DNA from: Burkholderiales bacterium | GTDB taxonomy: Bacteria; Pseudomonadota; Gammaproteobacteria; Burkholderiales; SG8-41 | Assembly: GCA_005800795.1 (NCBI GenBank) | Contig: SYEN01000053.1 | Span: 1-32,978 of the forward strand | Length of the DNA stretch: 32,978 bases | Direction: 5' to 3' | Shown: piece after piece, positions 10,301 to 18,727 of the stretch | Position numbering within the stretch: position 1 is the stretch's first letter | Layout of the letters: each line of letters begins with the position of its first letter | Program-made: the position numbers and the translations under genes | Notes under the pieces: generated by a model | Seen by the model: the letters and a program-made list of their open reading frames with translations, nothing else | Told to the model about the DNA's origin: nothing | Database searches by the model: none

Positions 10301-10429
10301 GACCGCGATTTCACCAGCGCCAACGCCACCGCCAAGGGCTGGTATCTTTATCTGCGCATGAAGGCGGATCAGGGCGAGAAGGACACCACCACCAAGCGCA
10401 AGTTGATGTTTGAAGAAGCGGCGAACTGA
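4385..10429 (+). CDS. Giant (2014 aa) exported protein: DUF11 and SdrD-B/Cna-B-like repeats, Ig-like linker region, C-terminal predicted outer-membrane beta-barrel
   Basis: Signal peptide MIALITRNLWLWLSLLAMLVSSIAGAA; SdrB-like SGRVWLDVNHDRVFTSGEMLFEGFVVRVYD...GLYSLAGLPAG; C-terminal third made of alternating amphipathic strands (YYTVYGDSNS..., LYLKIEKNQWYAMFGDYN, WYLYLRMKAD). Confidence 0.85.
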   Translation: MIALITRNLWLWLSLLAMLVSSIAGAATPSGTVITNTATATWRIGASTVNASATKQVAVSPYAVGPDLSISLAGPAQAGPGATLVWKAVAANTGPSVADGAQVTFTVPPGVTNVSGLCLVLTSGTCGAVTVGTPTAAGTPVTVSLANFPVGARIEVTLRGTAPAAVGELIHQAQISTGSLVDPTPLNNVATSKTNIAAGAANTGTLSGRVWLDVNHDRVFTSGEMLFEGFVVRVYDAAGTTLVRQVATGANGLYSLAGLPAGVSYQIEFRDRAGNVVFGLPVTSESAGVGAGFAQTTSCATLRETTAPNVMVPMAGNCYSMTTGGSTAQVQRTGRTLIFLQAGDNVIEQSLPLDPAGVVYDSVTRQPVAGATVTFSGPPGYDPAQHLLGGAANSNQITGVDGFYQFLLVGGAPAGTYTLTVTPPAGYTSPSQIPPNPQLDPTGLGSGGVYLVQAQPGPPTGIQPTTYHLSFSLALGDPNVINNHIPIDPPGVGGTLILTKVASKTIASVGDFVQYQLALSNPGKAPVAGVTVSDRLPPGFRFRPGTAQIGKVAVANPAISADGRTLTFTIGTVLPGAAAIDIRYVTEITVGTSLGDAVNSAQATGAGGARSLNARATVNVKEDLFRSRTILMGRVIEVGASGPKLAQGVGTVSDAPAITSSAAGLCNPEQHLGKGIEGARIFMEDGAYIRTDKEGKWHIDGVKLGTHVVQLDVKSLPDGYEAVLCEDNTRHAGRAFSQFVNVRGGTMWRADFYVRNTGKSSNGYEAGQRLTVRAGEGVLKATLELKGVTAAVRNLSATVALPEGMTYVPNSARMNGGAFAEPEISNNILVFRAGDTSATWKKSLTFDVKGVPGAGAAMQSVAQFQSADGETRRLPPASAPLAALGKSQMQSVSEPKIIQYNHIVKETTPAAPVTPATSVAPAAAQPNVNDLNIYAPGSEKFDTNWLATVAPGLEVVYPAETFIPGTNAIKVFVKHDPAHQIKLTVNGVPVHRLNFDGNDHNAQKTVGLSRWGGVGLIDGANKVVATAVDAAGKEVGRAERMIHYSGAGVEGRLVNDASVLVADGRTAPVVAVRIFDREGKPVRHGTEGELAISAPYQSLEVVQARDSRPLLNAAGNQARWRVTDDGLALIRLQPTTTSGEVSLTLNFQGRPPQIIRAWLKPEMREWILVGLGEGTIGQRKLSGAVENLPADMADDKLWKDGRVAFYAKGQVKGEFLVTMAYDTDKERKRLGGAQGDRLLQGIDRKQYYTVYGDSNSAQHDAASTRKLYLKIEKNQWYAMFGDYNTGMTVTELSRYSRTLNGIKSEFRGTNVSYTAFATKTAQAFVKDELRPDGTSGFYRLTRGNIIPNSEKVTIETRDRFRNEVIVKSEPQSRGIDYDVDYALGTLIFRKAITGKDQNFNPMYIVVDYESEDPTRDERVTAGGRVAVRTSDGRAEAGVSAIREGSIGARGDLKGVDATVQIDDKTKLRAEYAHSSRELAGTTASGNAYVIEARRQDGNVAATAYVRGQQGTFGLGQQAAANGGTTKVGGDVSVKMSPEVTINARAQHERVENAGAQAERSQIEARANLVRPEYGAYVGGRIVRDQTSTGETQNSNQLVAGGAHKFMDGRLNLRVDSEINLGSSGGSNVNSTDFPHRVRVGADYKVTDKLSLFLDQELTFGDRENTHTTRIGTKTKPWDGAESANSLNLRQTPDGPVVSTTSSMTQAMRLSPELTVNVGMDRTNTIRKPGTTQLNPNVPAAQGVNATAGAASQSILPPAGIATAPVEDYTAVFAGATWNQGPWGATARAEYRHGDTTNKVNVAGTLHRDIASGQAIAATALYSNTRGGALADSKTLDLRLSYAFRPIDSLWVVLSRLDYIQEESNATGGARSHRMVMNNNVNYQFNRSTQIAFQYGAKYVFDNFDRVSASGFTDIYGAEMRYDFGNRFDIGAHAALLNSWGSDVHVASYGASVGFAPVRNLWLGVGYNFAGFRDRDFTSANATAKGWYLYLRMKADQGEKDTTTKRKLMFEEAAN

Positions 10430-13400
10430 TGGACAACGTGACAGACAAGTGGCGGTTGTATCGTGCTGAAGCCATGAGAAACCAGTGTGTGCGGATTTTG
10501 CTGCACATGGTATTTTTACTTGCGGGCCTGACCGCGTCGTTGCAGGTGCCGGTGGCGCGGGCAGAAGCTTTTTACACGATCACCAATGCGGGTATCTTCA
10601 GCGTCGATACGCTCGACGGGGGCCCGCCGGTGCAGCTGCTGGCGTTCGCGCAGACGCTTGCTGCCACGCTGGCAGTGCGTCCCAGCGATGGCATGCTATT
10701 CTGGCTGGACAGCACGGGAGCCAACCCGGGGTTGTGGCGCTGGGATCCGGCCAATCCCACTTTGCCGGCGGTGTTTGTTGGCACGCCGGGAGCCACCACC
10801 ACCGGCGTGATCCGATTGGCGTTTGACGCGGCCGGAACGCTATACGCGATGAATCCCGGACCCTCGACATTGTGGACACTGGATCCCAACACGGGCGGCA
10901 TCCTGACCGCTACGACGGCCAGCGGTGCCGTGGTACCGGCGGGTGGCGACATCTGCCTGCACCCGGCTACCGGCGTGCTATACATGGTTGCTCAGACGCA
11001 GTTGTTCACCATCGACAGCTCGGCTGTGGTGACGCTTCTGGGTAACGTGACGTTTTCTCCCGCGCTGCCCGCGACACCGTCAATGACCGGGTGCGCATTT
11101 GATCGCAATGGCCGACTGGTCGTTTCGCCGGCCACATCGGCCTCGCTGCACGCCATCAATATCAGTACGCTCGTTGCCACGCCGCTTGCCGTGTCCACGG
11201 GTTTTACCGCGGGAGCTATGGGCGATCTAGCCACCGCGCCGGGCCGCGTTTCGGACTTGAGACTGACAAAGACTGCCAGCAATCTCACGCCCGGCAATAC
11301 GGTGAGCTTCACGCTCACGGTGACCAATAATGGTCCGGATCGCGCGACGGACGTGCGGGTGCGAGACGTGCTGCCGGCTGGCCTGACGTTTGTCTCCGCG
11401 ACGGCAAGCCAGGGCACCTATTCGACAGCAGCGGTAGGGGCTTTTCCCGCCGGCACCTGGCGCATAGGTACCATGAACAATGGGGCTACAGCAACATTGA
11501 CAATCAATGTATCGGTGACCGGGGCGACAGCGATTACCAATATGGCGCAGATTTCGCATTCGGATCAATTCGACCCCGATTCGACTCCCAATAACAGCGT
11601 TGCGAGTGAAGACGATCAGGCGTCTGTGGTGATCGTGCCCAGTCCGGACTTGCAGATTACCAAAGTGGCGGTCGGAACCTTTACCGTGGGCACGAACAGC
11701 ACGTACAGGATATCTGTCAACAATCTGCTGGGTAGTGCCGCCACAAGTGCGGCCTACACGGTAACCGATACCATGGTACCCAGCCTGACCATTGTGGGAA
11801 CGCCGAGCGGCCCGGGCTGGAATTGCTCAGCATCAACATCGACGCAATTGAGCTGTACCAGCAGTACCGCTATTGCGGCCGGCGGAACCAATCCTGGCCT
11901 GATTACGCTGACCGTGCTGCCCAGTGCTGCGGCGTCACCCAGCGTTACCAATGTCGCCACGGTAGCCGGCGGGGGCGAACCAGCGTCCAATAGCGGCAAT
12001 AATAGTTCAGGCGTGATCACAACTGCCGTGTGCGCGGGCAGTTGCCCTGACCTGGTGGTCAACAAAACGCTATCGGTGGCGAGTCTGACAGTCGGTGTCA
12101 ACACGTCTGTTTACACCTTGAGCGTCACCAACACCGGCGGCCTTACGACAGGCACATCGACGTATACCATTACCGATAACCTGCCCGCCGGGCTTACTCT
12201 GGCAGCTGCACCCACGGCTGGTCCAGGCTGGACATGCACACCCAATGCCGGAGCGCTCGAAAACGTGGTCAACGGTACCAAGGTTATTTGCAGCCGCAGT
12301 ACCGCCGTGGTACCCGGAGGCACGTCTTCAACGATTACGTTCACGGTGATCGTCGGCAATGCGGCGGCACCGAGCGTCACCAACACGGCCAGCGTTTCCG
12401 GTGGTGGCGAGCCCACAAGTGCCACCGGAAACAACAGCACCAGCCTAGTTACGCCAGTGATTGATTTCGATTTGCAGACCAGCAAGACCAAAACAACCGC
12501 CGGGAACTTTAACTTGGGCGTGACCACTGACACGTACACCATCGTGATCAACAATATCGGTGGCCGCAATTCCACGGGCACCTATACTGTCACCGATGTA
12601 TTACCGACCGGTCTCACGTTGACCACGGCAGGCGGCGGTGCCGGATGGGCGATAGGCACAGGTTGGACTTGCGCGGCGAACACGCCTGCGGCGGGCGATA
12701 ACGTGGCGGGCGGTTCCCGTGTTGTATGTACCCGGTCCACCAGCATTAACTCGGGTGCCGCGTCGACCAGTATTGTATTTCCCGTCACGGTGGCAGTAGC
12801 CGCAGTGCCCAGCGTCAGCAATACTGCTACCGTCAGCAACCCCAATGAATCGGCGAATCTGCTGACGAATAATTCGTCAACGGTCGTGACATCGGTGAAT
12901 GCGCCGGATCTCATGGTATCGAAGTCGCACACCGGCAATTTCACCGTGGGCCAAACGGGCACGTACACCATCACTGCGTTCAACAACGGCGCGCAGGCGA
13001 CAACGACCGCGACCGTGACGGTGACGGATACTTTGCCAGCGGGACTGGTCTATACCTCGACCAGCGGTAACGCTACGGGCACAAACTGGACTTGTGCCGC
13101 AGCCCCGGTTTCGCCGGCAACCACGCAAACGGTGACGTGTACCACCACGTCGCGGGCCGCCAATACGGCTTACCCACCGATTACGTTGCCTGTGACTGCG
13201 ACGACCGCAGGAACGCTGACCAACAATGTCAGTATCGCCGGCGGTGGCGAGCCTGCAGTCAACAATGGAAGCAACACCGATTCCGATGTCACGCAGGTGT
13301 TCGTCACGCCGACAGTCAGCAAGGCGTTTTCTCCCGCCAGCGTGCAGGCGGGTGTGACTTCCCAACTGACCATCACCATCAATAATCCGGCTACGTTTGC

Positions 13401-15027
13401 GATTACCGGTGTGGCGGTGGTCGATCCGTTTCCCGCGGGTATGTCGGTGACAGCCACGCCGGCGTTTGTGACCACGAATTGCGGCACCTTCACTGTGATT
13501 TCCGGCAACACGCAGGGCGACACGCTGGTTTCCCTGACCGGCGGAACGATTCCCGCGTCGAGCAGTTGCACGATACAGGTGAATGTCAGCAGCACCACCG
13601 TCGGAGCGAATGTCAACATCGTAGATAACGTCAGCACAACCAACAGTGGCACTGGTACGCAAGCGGCGGCGGCCAGAACCGCCACCTTGACAGTGACAGC
13701 GCCCGGCTCGCCCGTTTTGTCAAAGTTGACTGCGCCCGATCCTGTAGGCGTGAACCAGCTTGCCACAATGACGTTCACGATCAATAACAAGACTACGGCC
13801 ACCACCGACATGGGATTTACCGATAATTTTCCTGCCGGCGTGGTGTATCGCGGTACCACGAGTATGAGTTGTACCAGTACCGGTGGCACTGCCTTTTCTC
13901 TGACCGAACAGACCGGTGCGGCGAATGTAGCGGGCGCAGCACTGGTGGCAGGCACCAGCACTGGCATCAAGGCGCTGGGCATCGATCTCGTAGGCAGCGC
14001 GTCGTGTACGATCGTCATTACGGTATCCAGCGCGACGCCGGGCTCGTATCTGAACTCCAGTACCGCGCCCACGGCCGCAACCAGCAATATTCCCTCCGGC
14101 TCGTTGCAGGGCGGACTTACCGCGCCCGGTATAAACGACACGCTGGTGGTGGTCGGCACCACGCTGACCAAGACCTTCAGCCCGTCAACCGTGGTTATCG
14201 GCCAATCGTCCAATTTGACCTTCGCCATCACCAACGGCGCGGGAGCGCCACAGCAAGGCGGGCTGGCATTTACGGAAACGCTGCCCGCTAATGTGGTTGT
14301 GGCGTCCGCGCCATCGGCGACGCAGTGCGGCGGCACGGTGACGGCCCCGGTTGGGCTGGGCACGATTACGTTCAGCGGTGGCGCCATGGCATCGGGCCTC
14401 GCGGTTTGTAACATAGTGGTACCCGTCAGGTCCGGCCTCGCAGGCACGTATAACAATACACCTGCCAACGTAACTGGTGTATCTGCCGGCATGACCAATA
14501 GCGCCAACGCGACCTTGACGGTGAACAGTGGAGTGGCTTTGAATTTTGCAAAGTCGCTGAGGACGGTTTGCGATCCGCAAAATTTCGCCGGGAACGGCAC
14601 GACGATTTTCCCCAAAGCGATTCCAGGCGCCTACGTGCAATACACGCTTACCATTTCCAATGGCGCGGGGGCCGTGAATTCAGCGAATCTAACCACCATC
14701 ATCGACGCGCTAGACCCGAACCTGAGTTTTGATGTCGATCTGCGCACGGGCACTCCCACCACTTGCGCGACGTCCCCGCCGGAGAACGCGGGTGGCAGAG
14801 GTTTCGTGCTGACGTGCATGGGCGGCACGCGTAACTGTACGACGCCGATATACTTCACCAGCGCATCGGGTGACGATGCCATGGGGATTTCGGGTTCATC
14901 CATCACATTGACGTTTGGCGACAGTCCAGGTGCGCCCAAGGCGCTGCCTACAGAAACCGGCTACGGCCCGGGCGAGCTAGAGCCCGGTGAGTCAATCACG
15001 ATAAGATTTAACACCATCGTCAAATAG
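10429..15027 (+). CDS. Large (1532 aa) exported protein: N-terminal beta-propeller-like region followed by about eight DUF11 repeats and a conserved C-terminal module
   Basis: TGATG overlap with the upstream gene; signal peptide-like segment from M16; repeat starts such as PDLQITKVAVGTFTVGTNSTYRISVNN, PDLVVNKTLSVASLTVG, PDLMVSKSHTGNFTVGQTGTYTITAFNNG; C-terminus homologous to that of the 2991-4343 gene. Confidence 0.85.
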   Translation: MDNVTDKWRLYRAEAMRNQCVRILLHMVFLLAGLTASLQVPVARAEAFYTITNAGIFSVDTLDGGPPVQLLAFAQTLAATLAVRPSDGMLFWLDSTGANPGLWRWDPANPTLPAVFVGTPGATTTGVIRLAFDAAGTLYAMNPGPSTLWTLDPNTGGILTATTASGAVVPAGGDICLHPATGVLYMVAQTQLFTIDSSAVVTLLGNVTFSPALPATPSMTGCAFDRNGRLVVSPATSASLHAINISTLVATPLAVSTGFTAGAMGDLATAPGRVSDLRLTKTASNLTPGNTVSFTLTVTNNGPDRATDVRVRDVLPAGLTFVSATASQGTYSTAAVGAFPAGTWRIGTMNNGATATLTINVSVTGATAITNMAQISHSDQFDPDSTPNNSVASEDDQASVVIVPSPDLQITKVAVGTFTVGTNSTYRISVNNLLGSAATSAAYTVTDTMVPSLTIVGTPSGPGWNCSASTSTQLSCTSSTAIAAGGTNPGLITLTVLPSAAASPSVTNVATVAGGGEPASNSGNNSSGVITTAVCAGSCPDLVVNKTLSVASLTVGVNTSVYTLSVTNTGGLTTGTSTYTITDNLPAGLTLAAAPTAGPGWTCTPNAGALENVVNGTKVICSRSTAVVPGGTSSTITFTVIVGNAAAPSVTNTASVSGGGEPTSATGNNSTSLVTPVIDFDLQTSKTKTTAGNFNLGVTTDTYTIVINNIGGRNSTGTYTVTDVLPTGLTLTTAGGGAGWAIGTGWTCAANTPAAGDNVAGGSRVVCTRSTSINSGAASTSIVFPVTVAVAAVPSVSNTATVSNPNESANLLTNNSSTVVTSVNAPDLMVSKSHTGNFTVGQTGTYTITAFNNGAQATTTATVTVTDTLPAGLVYTSTSGNATGTNWTCAAAPVSPATTQTVTCTTTSRAANTAYPPITLPVTATTAGTLTNNVSIAGGGEPAVNNGSNTDSDVTQVFVTPTVSKAFSPASVQAGVTSQLTITINNPATFAITGVAVVDPFPAGMSVTATPAFVTTNCGTFTVISGNTQGDTLVSLTGGTIPASSSCTIQVNVSSTTVGANVNIVDNVSTTNSGTGTQAAAARTATLTVTAPGSPVLSKLTAPDPVGVNQLATMTFTINNKTTATTDMGFTDNFPAGVVYRGTTSMSCTSTGGTAFSLTEQTGAANVAGAALVAGTSTGIKALGIDLVGSASCTIVITVSSATPGSYLNSSTAPTAATSNIPSGSLQGGLTAPGINDTLVVVGTTLTKTFSPSTVVIGQSSNLTFAITNGAGAPQQGGLAFTETLPANVVVASAPSATQCGGTVTAPVGLGTITFSGGAMASGLAVCNIVVPVRSGLAGTYNNTPANVTGVSAGMTNSANATLTVNSGVALNFAKSLRTVCDPQNFAGNGTTIFPKAIPGAYVQYTLTISNGAGAVNSANLTTIIDALDPNLSFDVDLRTGTPTTCATSPPENAGGRGFVLTCMGGTRNCTTPIYFTSASGDDAMGISGSSITLTFGDSPGAPKALPTETGYGPGELEPGESITIRFNTIVK
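11240..14560 (+). repeat. About eight tandem DUF11 coding repeats, ~400-450 nt period
   Basis: Repeat starts near 11240, 11640, 12046, 12466, 12901, 13309, 13706 and 14155 with the pattern (P)DLxxxK...GxxxxYTIxxxN. Confidence 0.75.
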
Positions 15028-15186
15028 CGCCCGTAGCGTTCATTGCGCGCTTAGCGTCTATGGCGTTCCCGTGCCTCCAGCCCGTACGGTTTTTCTATAC
15101 AATGCGCCTGCGCTGTCATCTGGCAAGGTCGATATTGCGATCTTGTGAAATGAAAAATTTATTCAAATAAAACAAGGAGTTACAAT

Positions 15187-16158
15187 ATGGCTCACGCTAT
15201 ACGCATCCACCAGCACGGTGGCCCCGAAGCGTTGCGGTGGGAGGAAGTCAGCGTCGGTGACCCCGGCCCCGGCGAAGTGCGCGTGCGTAACACCGCCATC
15301 GGTTTGAATTTTATCGACACCTATCAACGTTCGGGCCTGTATCCGATGCCGTTGCCGTTTACCTGCGGCTCGGAAGGCGCGGGCGTGGTCGAGGCTGTCG
15401 GTCCGAAAGTGAAAGGCCTGAAGAAAGGCGACCGCGTAGCGTATGCCAATCCGATTGGCGCGTATGCCGAAGTGTTGCTGCGGCCGGCTGAAAAGCTGGT
15501 GAAAATACCTGCCGGTGTCAGCGATCAGACCGCTGCCGCGATGATGTTGAAGGGGATGACGGCATGGTACCTGCTGCGCCGCACCTTCAAGGTGAAGAAA
15601 GGCGACACGATTCTTGTGCATGCGGCCGCGGGCGGCGTCGGCCAGATTCTGTGCCAGTGGGGCAAACACCTGGGCGCCACAGTGATTGGCACCGTGGGCA
15701 GCGAAGGCAAGGTTGCGGCGGCGAAAAAAGCGGGCGCCAAACATGTCATCGTTGCCGAGCGTGAAGTGGTGTCCAAGCGCGTGCGCGAAATCACCAAGGG
15801 CAAGGGCGTGCCGGTGGTGTACGACGGCACTGGCAAGGAAACCTTCATGGATTCGCTGGATTGTTTGGCGCCCCTGGGCACCATGGCAAGCTACGGCAAC
15901 GCCTCCGGCGCGGTGCCGCCGTTCAACATCGGCATCCTTGCGCAGAAAGGCTCGCTGTTTCTGACGCGCCCCACGCTGGGCAATTACACCGCCACGCGCG
16001 CTGATCTTGAAACCGCCGCGCGCGATCTGTTCTCGGTGGTGAAAAAAGGCGCGGTCAAAATCGCCATCAATCAGACCTATCCGCTGATCGAAGCCGCGCA
16101 GGCGCACCGCGATCTCGAAGGCCGTAGAACCACCGGCTCTACTGTGCTGCTGCCCTGA
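15187..16158 (+). CDS. qor: NADPH:quinone oxidoreductase-like zinc-independent MDR protein
   Basis: aaggag RBS; MAHAIRIHQHGGPEALRWEEV, LNFIDTYQRSGLYPMPLPFTCGSEGAGVVEAVG, AAAGGVGQILCQWGKHLGATVIGTVGSEGK. Confidence 0.85.
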   Translation: MAHAIRIHQHGGPEALRWEEVSVGDPGPGEVRVRNTAIGLNFIDTYQRSGLYPMPLPFTCGSEGAGVVEAVGPKVKGLKKGDRVAYANPIGAYAEVLLRPAEKLVKIPAGVSDQTAAAMMLKGMTAWYLLRRTFKVKKGDTILVHAAAGGVGQILCQWGKHLGATVIGTVGSEGKVAAAKKAGAKHVIVAEREVVSKRVREITKGKGVPVVYDGTGKETFMDSLDCLAPLGTMASYGNASGAVPPFNIGILAQKGSLFLTRPTLGNYTATRADLETAARDLFSVVKKGAVKIAINQTYPLIEAAQAHRDLEGRRTTGSTVLLP

Positions 16159-16508
16159 TGCGCGCAGCAGTGCTGTTAGTGTGCGGCATGGGTGCGGCGT
16201 TTGCGCCGTGGCCTGTTCACGCGCAAGCGCAAAAACCCGCGCCGGTGAAAGAACGTTCCAGCGGCGCGGCATCACCGCAACTCTTGCAGCAGCAGCGCGC
16301 TACGGTCAGCTACCGCGACGTGACACAGGCGGCGTACGAATCCAAATTGGCCGAGCAGGACGTGCTGAATTTGCAGGACGCCTACAACGCCGCACGTGAG
16401 CGTTCCGATGCGCTCAAGGTGGAACTCGACAAGGCGCTCAAGGCACGGGATGCTGCGCGTGCAACCGAGGCTGCGGCGCGCAAGCGGTATGAAGAGGCGT
16501 TAAAGTAA
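16158..16508 (+). CDS. Small exported coiled-coil protein of unknown function (116 aa)
   Basis: TGATG overlap with qor-like gene; signal peptide MRAAVLLVCGMGAAFAPWPVHAQA; Ala/Lys/Glu-rich helical C-terminal half. Confidence 0.6.
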   Translation: MRAAVLLVCGMGAAFAPWPVHAQAQKPAPVKERSSGAASPQLLQQQRATVSYRDVTQAAYESKLAEQDVLNLQDAYNAARERSDALKVELDKALKARDAARATEAAARKRYEEALK

Positions 16509-16557
16509 CTGATAGCGTCAGTCCCCGGCCCCGTCACAATCATTACGGAACTGAAAC

Positions 16558-17787
16558 GTGTTGCCTTTGCATAATCTGCCGCCACCGCCCGCCGGTGCAC
16601 CACTCGCACTGTTAAAGGGCATTACCGTGCTCGATCTCACCACGTCCATCGCCGGGCCTTATGCCGCGATGCAGTTGGGTGACATGGGAGCCGAAGTCAT
16701 CAAGATCGAACGTCCCGGCAAGGGCGATGATTGCCGCGCGTGGGGGCCGCCGTGGCTCGACGGCGAATCGCTGTGGTTCATGAGCGTCAACCGCAACAAA
16801 CAAAGTGTCACGCTCGATTACACCAGCGAGGCGGGACGCGCCGTGCTGCATGACATCGTGCGCAAGGTGGATGTGGTGATCGTCAATCTCACCGGCCGTG
16901 TGCAAAAAAAGCTCGGCGTCGATCACGCGGCGCTGTCGGCGGTGCGGCCGGACATTGTGCATGTGTCGCTGTCGGGCTTCGGGCTCACCGGCGCCCGCCG
17001 CGATTTCCCCTGTTATGACTTGATTGCCGAGGGCTACAGCGGGGTGATGGATTTAACCGGCGAAGCTGAAAATCTGCCGCAGAAAATCGGCACGCCCGCC
17101 GCGGATTTGATAGCCGGCATGGATGCGGCTTACGCCACACTTGCCGCGCTGTTCGACCGTCAGCGTACCGGCAAGGGCCACAAGATCGATATCTCGATGA
17201 TCGACAGCATGACGCGCTTCATGTCGCCACGCATCGTGCCGTATCTGGGCGGAGGGCCACTGCCCAAACGCACCGGCGCGCGAGACAGCGTGATTTCGGT
17301 GTATCAAACCTTCGATACGCAAGACCGGCCGATCACGCTGGGTCTGGGCAACGACGGCATTTTCAAACGTTTCTGGCAGGCAGTGGGTCAACCGGCTGTG
17401 GCGGATGATCCACGCTACGCCACCAATGCTGAACGTACTGCCGTGCGCCCGGAGCTGGTTGAAAAAATACAGGCCGTACTGCGTACACAATTGCGCGAAT
17501 ATTGGCTGAAAAAGTTTGTCGAGCATAACGTGCCGGCGGGGCCGGTCAACAGTGCCGAAGAAGTGGTGCGCGATCCGGAGTTGGTGGCGCGCGGACTGTT
17601 TTACACGGCAACCGCAGGCGCCAGAAAAATTCCGCAGGTCGGTTTGGGCATTGCGGTCGACGACAGCAACGCCACCTATCGCAGCGCGCCGCCGTTGTTG
17701 GGCGAGCATAACGATGTCGTGCTGGGCGGACTGCTGGGCTACGATGCCGTGCGAATTTCACAACTGAAAATCCAGAAAGTGATATAA
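16558..17787 (+). CDS. Family III CoA-transferase (CaiB/BaiF)
   Basis: GTG start (alternatives possible); LLKGITVLDLTTSIAGPYAAMQLGDMGAEVIKIERPGKGDDCRAWGPP, NRNKQSVTLDYTSEAGRAVLHDIVRKVDVVI, VARGLFY. Confidence 0.9.
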   Translation: MLPLHNLPPPPAGAPLALLKGITVLDLTTSIAGPYAAMQLGDMGAEVIKIERPGKGDDCRAWGPPWLDGESLWFMSVNRNKQSVTLDYTSEAGRAVLHDIVRKVDVVIVNLTGRVQKKLGVDHAALSAVRPDIVHVSLSGFGLTGARRDFPCYDLIAEGYSGVMDLTGEAENLPQKIGTPAADLIAGMDAAYATLAALFDRQRTGKGHKIDISMIDSMTRFMSPRIVPYLGGGPLPKRTGARDSVISVYQTFDTQDRPITLGLGNDGIFKRFWQAVGQPAVADDPRYATNAERTAVRPELVEKIQAVLRTQLREYWLKKFVEHNVPAGPVNSAEEVVRDPELVARGLFYTATAGARKIPQVGLGIAVDDSNATYRSAPPLLGEHNDVVLGGLLGYDAVRISQLKIQKVI

Positions 17788-17789
17788 AA

Positions 17790-18569
17790 ATGTCCTTTAA
17801 AACAATTACTTATGAAGAAGAAGGCGCTATCGGCTGGCTCACACTAAACCGCCCTGACGACGGCAATATGTTCACCGCCGAGATGTGTCACGAGATACGT
17901 GACTGCATTAACGACATCCGCCGGGAAACGCGCACGCGTGTCATTGTCATCACCGGCGCGGGCGATAAGTTCTTTTGCATCGGCGGTCGCAAGGATGGTC
18001 TCGAAGACACCACGCTTTACGCCGGCATGCTGCCGACGCGGGAGATTTACGAAAGCCTCGAGCGCCTGCAAAAGCCGGTGATCGCCATGGTAAACGGCTA
18101 CGCGGTGGGCGGCGGGCAAGTGCTGCAAGTGATGTGCGACATCACGGTGGCGAAAGAAAGCGCGGTGTTCCGCCAGGTCGGCCCGATGATGGGTAGCTTC
18201 GACGCGGGCTACGGCACTTGGTACCTCGAAGACCTCGTCGGCAAAAAGAAGGCCAAGGAAATGTGGTTTGCCAATCCGCGTTTGTCGGCTAAAGAAGCGC
18301 TGGAAATCGGCTTGATCAACAAGGTCGTGCCGGACGACAAATTGCGCGAAGAAACCCGCAAAATGGCGCTGGAGATAGCGGATCGTGGCGCGTTTGCGTT
18401 GGCTTCATTAAAGGCCGCGTTTACCGCGCGGCACACTGGCGTGACCGGGCTGGCGCGGGTGTCGCATGATTTGTTGCTGCGCTTGTATCTGGATTCGGAT
18501 GAGTCGAAAGAGCTGGGCGAATCGTTTCGTGGGAAACGTAAGCCAGATACGGATTTGTTTGGGCACTAA
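17790..18569 (+). CDS. Crotonase-family hydrolase/hydratase resembling BadI (2-ketocyclohexanecarboxyl-CoA hydrolase) and MenB
   Basis: VNGYAVGGGQVLQVMCDITVAKESAVFRQVGPMMGSFDAGYGTWYLEDLVGKKKAKEMWFANPRLSAKEALEIGLINKVVP and C-terminal FRGKRKPD as in BadI/MenB. Confidence 0.8.
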   Translation: MSFKTITYEEEGAIGWLTLNRPDDGNMFTAEMCHEIRDCINDIRRETRTRVIVITGAGDKFFCIGGRKDGLEDTTLYAGMLPTREIYESLERLQKPVIAMVNGYAVGGGQVLQVMCDITVAKESAVFRQVGPMMGSFDAGYGTWYLEDLVGKKKAKEMWFANPRLSAKEALEIGLINKVVPDDKLREETRKMALEIADRGAFALASLKAAFTARHTGVTGLARVSHDLLLRLYLDSDESKELGESFRGKRKPDTDLFGH

Positions 18570-18619
18570 GGTCAACGTCAAAAACCTTGACGCAGATAAA
18601 CGCAGATTAAAAACCACAA

Positions 18620-18702
18620 CTGTCATTCCCGCGAAAGCGGGAATCCATAAGCCGTCTCAAGTGGCACTGTGTTATGGATTCCCGCTTTCGCGGGAATGAC
18701 AG
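18620..18702. repeat. Perfect 31-bp inverted repeat (21-nt loop) containing GTCATTCCCGCGAAAGCGGGAATCCA; dispersed REP/dRS3-like element
   Basis: Arms 18620-18650 (ctgtcattcccgcgaaagcgggaatccataa) and 18672-18702 (ttatggattcccgctttcgcgggaatgacag) are exact reverse complements. Confidence 0.9.
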
Positions 18703-18727
18703 GTTGGAGATTTCACGTAATCGCCTC

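Noticed and set aside
13170-14615. 481-aa - strand ORF
   Set aside because: Antisense to the DUF11 repeats of the 1532-aa gene; Val/Ala/Pro-rich mirror ORF without domain signature.
18466-18727. ORF ending VIPAKAGIHKPSQ… and N-terminal extension MDSRFRGNDRLEISRNRL of the synthetase ORF
   Set aside because: Both are translations of the dispersed GTCATTCCCGCGAAAGCGGGAATCCA inverted repeat; the real synthetase start is most likely ATG 18728.
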